Origin: Persephonella atlantica
Lineage (GTDB): Bacteria; Aquificota; Aquificia; Aquificales; Hydrogenothermaceae
Direction of reading: 5' to 3'
Length of the DNA: 64,000 bases
Assembly (NCBI RefSeq): GCF_016617615.1
Contig: NZ_JAACYA010000001.1
Span: 806,001 to 870,000, forward strand
Both the position numbers and the translations under genes were made by a program. This document shows positions 61,269 through 64,000 of this stretch, in pieces (within the stretch, counting starts at the first letter, position 1; each line of letters opens with the position of its first letter). Under the pieces are notes generated by a model that worked only from the letters and a program-made list of their open reading frames with translations, was not told the origin of the DNA and searched no databases.

Positions 61269-62329
61269 CTTTCACCTGTCAGCAGTTTAAGGGATATTTT
61301 TCTTGCAAGTTCTAAATCACCGGTTTCAAGTGCAATTTTAAGCATCAGCTTTGATACTCTCCTGTTTTCAATAAATCTGTAGCCGTATTTTTTTATCAGT
61401 TTTACAGCTTCCTTTAATCTGTTTCCTGATCTTAGAGTTTTCAGAGCTTTGACAAAAAATTCTGACTTCCTGTTTTTTGAAATGCGCATTGCCTCTATAT
61501 AAAATTTTGCCGCTTCCCTGTATCTACCTGTCCATATAGATATTTCTGCTCCCTTTTCTAACAGCAGGATTTTATTTTCAGGGGGAATATTTTGTCTGAC
61601 AGCTTCTTTTATAAAACTGACAGCCTTTCTGTACTCCTTTTTCCACAGATACAGCTGAATAATCTTTTCTGCATAAAAGATATCATGAAATTTAAAAAAA
61701 CCTTGTTTAAGTAGTTTCAGTGCAACATCTCTGTTTTTTGTAGAGATTGCAAACTTTATGGCCTTTTTGTACCACTCTTTTTTGTCTGTTATTTTAACCA
61801 GCTTCAGTAATGCTTTCAGAGCTACATCATCCCTGCCTATCAAAACAGCCTGTTTGTAAAAATAATTTAAAAATTCCGGGTCTTCAAACCTGTTTATCTC
61901 CTCTAACAGTATCCGTCCCATCTTTTTAAGCAAAACTTTTCTCTTTTCTGAACTCTCTGGATAAGAAAATGCCTCCTTTTTCAAAATCTCGTACTTGAGT
62001 AGTAGGAGTGAACTGTCTTTACCGTAAATCTTTTCGTAATCTTCAAGAGCTTTCCTTGCATTTTCCATCTGACCTGTCTGGATATATTTATAAATAAGTA
62101 AAATACGTGCATTCTTCATATCTGGATATTTTTTAATAATCTCCTCAAGGTATTTTATGCTGAGGAACAGATTTTCCTCTTCAAGTTTTTTGTAATAACT
62201 GATTTCAGAGTATTTTTTCAGCTTATCCTCAGGATAGAGTAGAAACAGAACAAGAACAACAGCAATACCAAATCCTAAAATCTCCCATAAAGAAAATATC
62301 CTGATGCTTTTATCTACATTTCCACTCAA
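61265..62329 (-). CDS. TPR membrane protein of the Pel-like cluster
   Basis: The 354-residue protein has one N-terminal membrane segment (residues 15-31) and TPR-like repeats. It could correspond to PelE or to a detached N-terminal part of PelB. The TTG start overlaps the preceding PelA-like gene by 20 bp; GGGAG lies 9 bp upstream. Confidence 0.7.
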   Translation of the reverse strand: MSGNVDKSIRIFSLWEILGFGIAVVLVLFLLYPEDKLKKYSEISYYKKLEEENLFLSIKYLEEIIKKYPDMKNARILLIYKYIQTGQMENARKALEDYEKIYGKDSSLLLLKYEILKKEAFSYPESSEKRKVLLKKMGRILLEEINRFEDPEFLNYFYKQAVLIGRDDVALKALLKLVKITDKKEWYKKAIKFAISTKNRDVALKLLKQGFFKFHDIFYAEKIIQLYLWKKEYRKAVSFIKEAVRQNIPPENKILLLEKGAEISIWTGRYREAAKFYIEAMRISKNRKSEFFVKALKTLRSGNRLKEAVKLIKKYGYRFIENRRVSKLMLKIALETGDLELARKISLKLLTGER

Positions 62330-64000
62330 TATTCAGTTCTCCCTTTTTCCTGAAGGTTAAATGTAAATAGTTTCCCTTTTTTTCCTGTTGTTCAACATCT
62401 TCTGCTTTCAGGAAACATTTTTCCGGAAGATAGACTGTCAGTTCAGGTTTTATGTAGCTGTAAAGTGTTAGACTATTTTTATTATGCTTCCTGATTAATC
62501 CGTTAAAATCTACTATGTGGGGTATTTCTCTGTTCCTTTTTTCTGTCAGTTTCAGATAGTATCTGCCTGAGCCATCTAAATGAATGTAAACTTTCCCTTT
62601 TTCTTCTTTAAAACCGACAATACCTCTGCTGACATTCATGTCTGGATATAAAAGCCTGTCAATTCTCAGCGTCCTGATACTGCCGTCTGTCCTTATAATG
62701 TAACCTGCTTCGTCATATCCAACAGCCACATTTCTGAAATCTAAAACCCTTCTTATCCACTGGGATGTATACATCGGGGTTACTTTCTGGGAAAGGGCCC
62801 ACTTATACACCCGCTTTAAAGCATTAAGTGAAGCAGTTTTTGAACCAGAATAAAAGTGGTAGTATACGTTTATAGGCTTTAATCTGCGGGGATTTTCTGT
62901 AAGCTTGAATGTCTGTATAACATTTATGTAACCATAGTATGGGCCAGTCCATTCATTTGTGTATATGTTTTCGTTCTGGACTGCTGCATAAACCTGAAAG
63001 TATCCGTTTCTGTTTATACCCATAGGAGAAATATATGAAAGGTAAGGATGTTCGTTTGTTATTGTTGTGTCTCCTCCATTTATGTTCAAAAGCCCCATTT
63101 TATAGGTCATAGCAACAGCCTGCCATGGTGGAAGACAGTCTCCAGACCACTGGAATACCTTAACTTTTTTACCTTCAGGAAGCAGTCTTTTGTTTATGTA
63201 ATCAACTGAGCCTTTTATCTCCCTTTCCAGTGAAAATCTGTAATTTTTAATAGGAAGGTTATAACCTTTTTTATACTCTCCTCTATAAAGCTTTTTCCAC
63301 TTAAAAGGATGAGAAAATGTATGACTCCCAGCTTCTACGTTACTTAAAGAAAATATCTGTCTTGCTATGCTTTCAAGTTTATCTGACAGCTCTGGATAAA
63401 GCCCCCACGGGGCAATTTCTCCTTCTATTACTGAGACAGTATGGGGAATGTCAAAAACTTTAAATATCTCTTCTTCTAAAACCTGAGAGGCAAACAGATT
63501 TTGGTCCCATTCAGCCCTTTCCATAAAACCATCTCCATCTATGTGAACAAACAGGATTCTGTTTCCATTTTCTGTTGTTGTATCTGGAGCAGGAATATCG
63601 GGCAGTCTTAATGCTTTTTTGAACAGTTTGAACGGATTTACAGCCCACAGGTCGTCAACCTCCTGTCTGAGCACTGTTCCGTCAATCAGATATCCTCCCC
63701 ACTGTGTAACTGCTGCAGGAACAAATTCCTGACCTGCACTGTTTTTAGCTATCAGCAGTGGTTTTCCTGAAATCAGTTTGATAAGCCTGTCCGACGGCTG
63801 AACTGATGGTTCTGCCTCGAAATCAAATATTCTGCTTTTCTTAATTAATTTAACTGGGGAAAGGGGGAGGGCTTTATTTTTTTCAGAATATAGTCCAAGG
63901 GGCATAAGAAAACTGTCATCCCTGGGAAATCCAAAACTTCCCAAAAATAAGACCTTATTACCCTCCCTTATTTTTGATAATATCCATCTGTAGAACCTTC
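62310..64000 (-). CDS. PelA-like polysaccharide deacetylase (partial)
   Basis: The frame is open to the window end, so the start lies beyond it; about 562 residues are seen. It has FVHIDGDGF, a metal-binding Asp motif, and AGSHTFSHPFKWK, the HSHP-type metal motif of NodB deacetylases, within a PelA-like arrangement with a C-terminal beta domain. PelA deacetylates the Pel polymer in the periplasm. The glycoside hydrolase domain is not visible here. Confidence 0.8.
   Translation of the reverse strand, partial: RFYRWILSKIREGNKVLFLGSFGFPRDDSFLMPLGLYSEKNKALPLSPVKLIKKSRIFDFEAEPSVQPSDRLIKLISGKPLLIAKNSAGQEFVPAAVTQWGGYLIDGTVLRQEVDDLWAVNPFKLFKKALRLPDIPAPDTTTENGNRILFVHIDGDGFMERAEWDQNLFASQVLEEEIFKVFDIPHTVSVIEGEIAPWGLYPELSDKLESIARQIFSLSNVEAGSHTFSHPFKWKKLYRGEYKKGYNLPIKNYRFSLEREIKGSVDYINKRLLPEGKKVKVFQWSGDCLPPWQAVAMTYKMGLLNINGGDTTITNEHPYLSYISPMGINRNGYFQVYAAVQNENIYTNEWTGPYYGYINVIQTFKLTENPRRLKPINVYYHFYSGSKTASLNALKRVYKWALSQKVTPMYTSQWIRRVLDFRNVAVGYDEAGYIIRTDGSIRTLRIDRLLYPDMNVSRGIVGFKEEKGKVYIHLDGSGRYYLKLTEKRNREIPHIVDFNGLIRKHNKNSLTLYSYIKPELTVYLPEKCFLKAEDVEQQEKKGNYLHLTFRKKGELNIEWKCR

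Noticed and set aside
1-64000. CRISPR array
   Set aside because: No regularly spaced direct repeats of 25-40 bp were seen on reading the window.

Overview
The window is about 35% GC and looks like chromosome from a thermophilic, microaerobic/denitrifying member of the Aquificota, most like Persephonella (Hydrogenothermaceae). This placement is an inference from gene content and protein style. The supporting points are a Sec-type (clade II) nitrous oxide reductase cluster, a TtuA/TtuB-like tRNA thiolation pair of the kind used by thermophiles, Gram-negative envelope genes (lolA, lpxK, mlaE, a type II secretion system, a TonB receptor) and many short overlapping operons. No rRNA gene or CRISPR array was seen, and there is one tRNA gene.

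Layout. 1-2.9 kb: the end of a Ca-binding-like exported protein, a Fic protein, a CopG/MazF-type toxin-antitoxin pair with unusual inverted repeats upstream, and a small HExxH protein. 2.9-14 kb (minus strand): two runs of housekeeping and poorly known genes (HAD phosphatase, siroheme-type dehydrogenase, lepA, thiol-redox proteins, lolA, ybbN/cnoX), then ttuA-ttuB downstream of an overlapping ATP-grasp / gamma-glutamyltranspeptidase / N-formylglutamate-amidohydrolase cassette. 14-16.3 kb: a non-canonical Nramp transporter, a Nudix hydrolase and a Crp/Fnr regulator. 16.4-26.3 kb: the nitrous oxide respiration island (cytochrome c, nosZ, nosB-like, nosL, nosD, nosF, nosY, second cytochrome c), followed by copper-delivery genes (PCuAC, SCO) and a divergent OprC/NosA-like copper receptor. 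Matching FNR-type palindromes lie in both control regions. 26.3-29 kb is decaying: a GGDEF protein with a damaged 5' end, an internally deleted IS5-type transposase and a lipoprotein pseudogene.

29-39 kb: a minus-strand type II secretion operon, gspC-D-E-F-G-I-J-K-L-M-N. 39-47 kb: lpxK-scpA, a peroxiredoxin, a radical SAM protein, and the minus-strand run carA-CDF-USP-tyrA-cytochrome c. 47-55.7 kb: a long plus-strand run ispE, tRNA-Gln, prs, rplY, pth, rpsF-ssb-rpsR-rplI, dnaB, mlaE, a lipoprotein gene, pfkA and spoVG. 55.7-58.5 kb: surE, then bioB (with a putative BirA operator) and a sugar epimerase. 58.5-64 kb: the distal part of a Pel-like exopolysaccharide operon that continues past the window end.

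How the genes fit together. The nos island forms a plausible complete copper pathway, from outer-membrane Cu uptake through periplasmic Cu carriers and NosD/F/Y/L maturation to NosZ, with two small cytochromes as electron donors and a regulator encoded divergently. The least explained unit is the ATP-grasp/GGT/FGase cassette, which may make and trim a gamma-glutamyl-type small molecule. Its product cannot be deduced from sequence.
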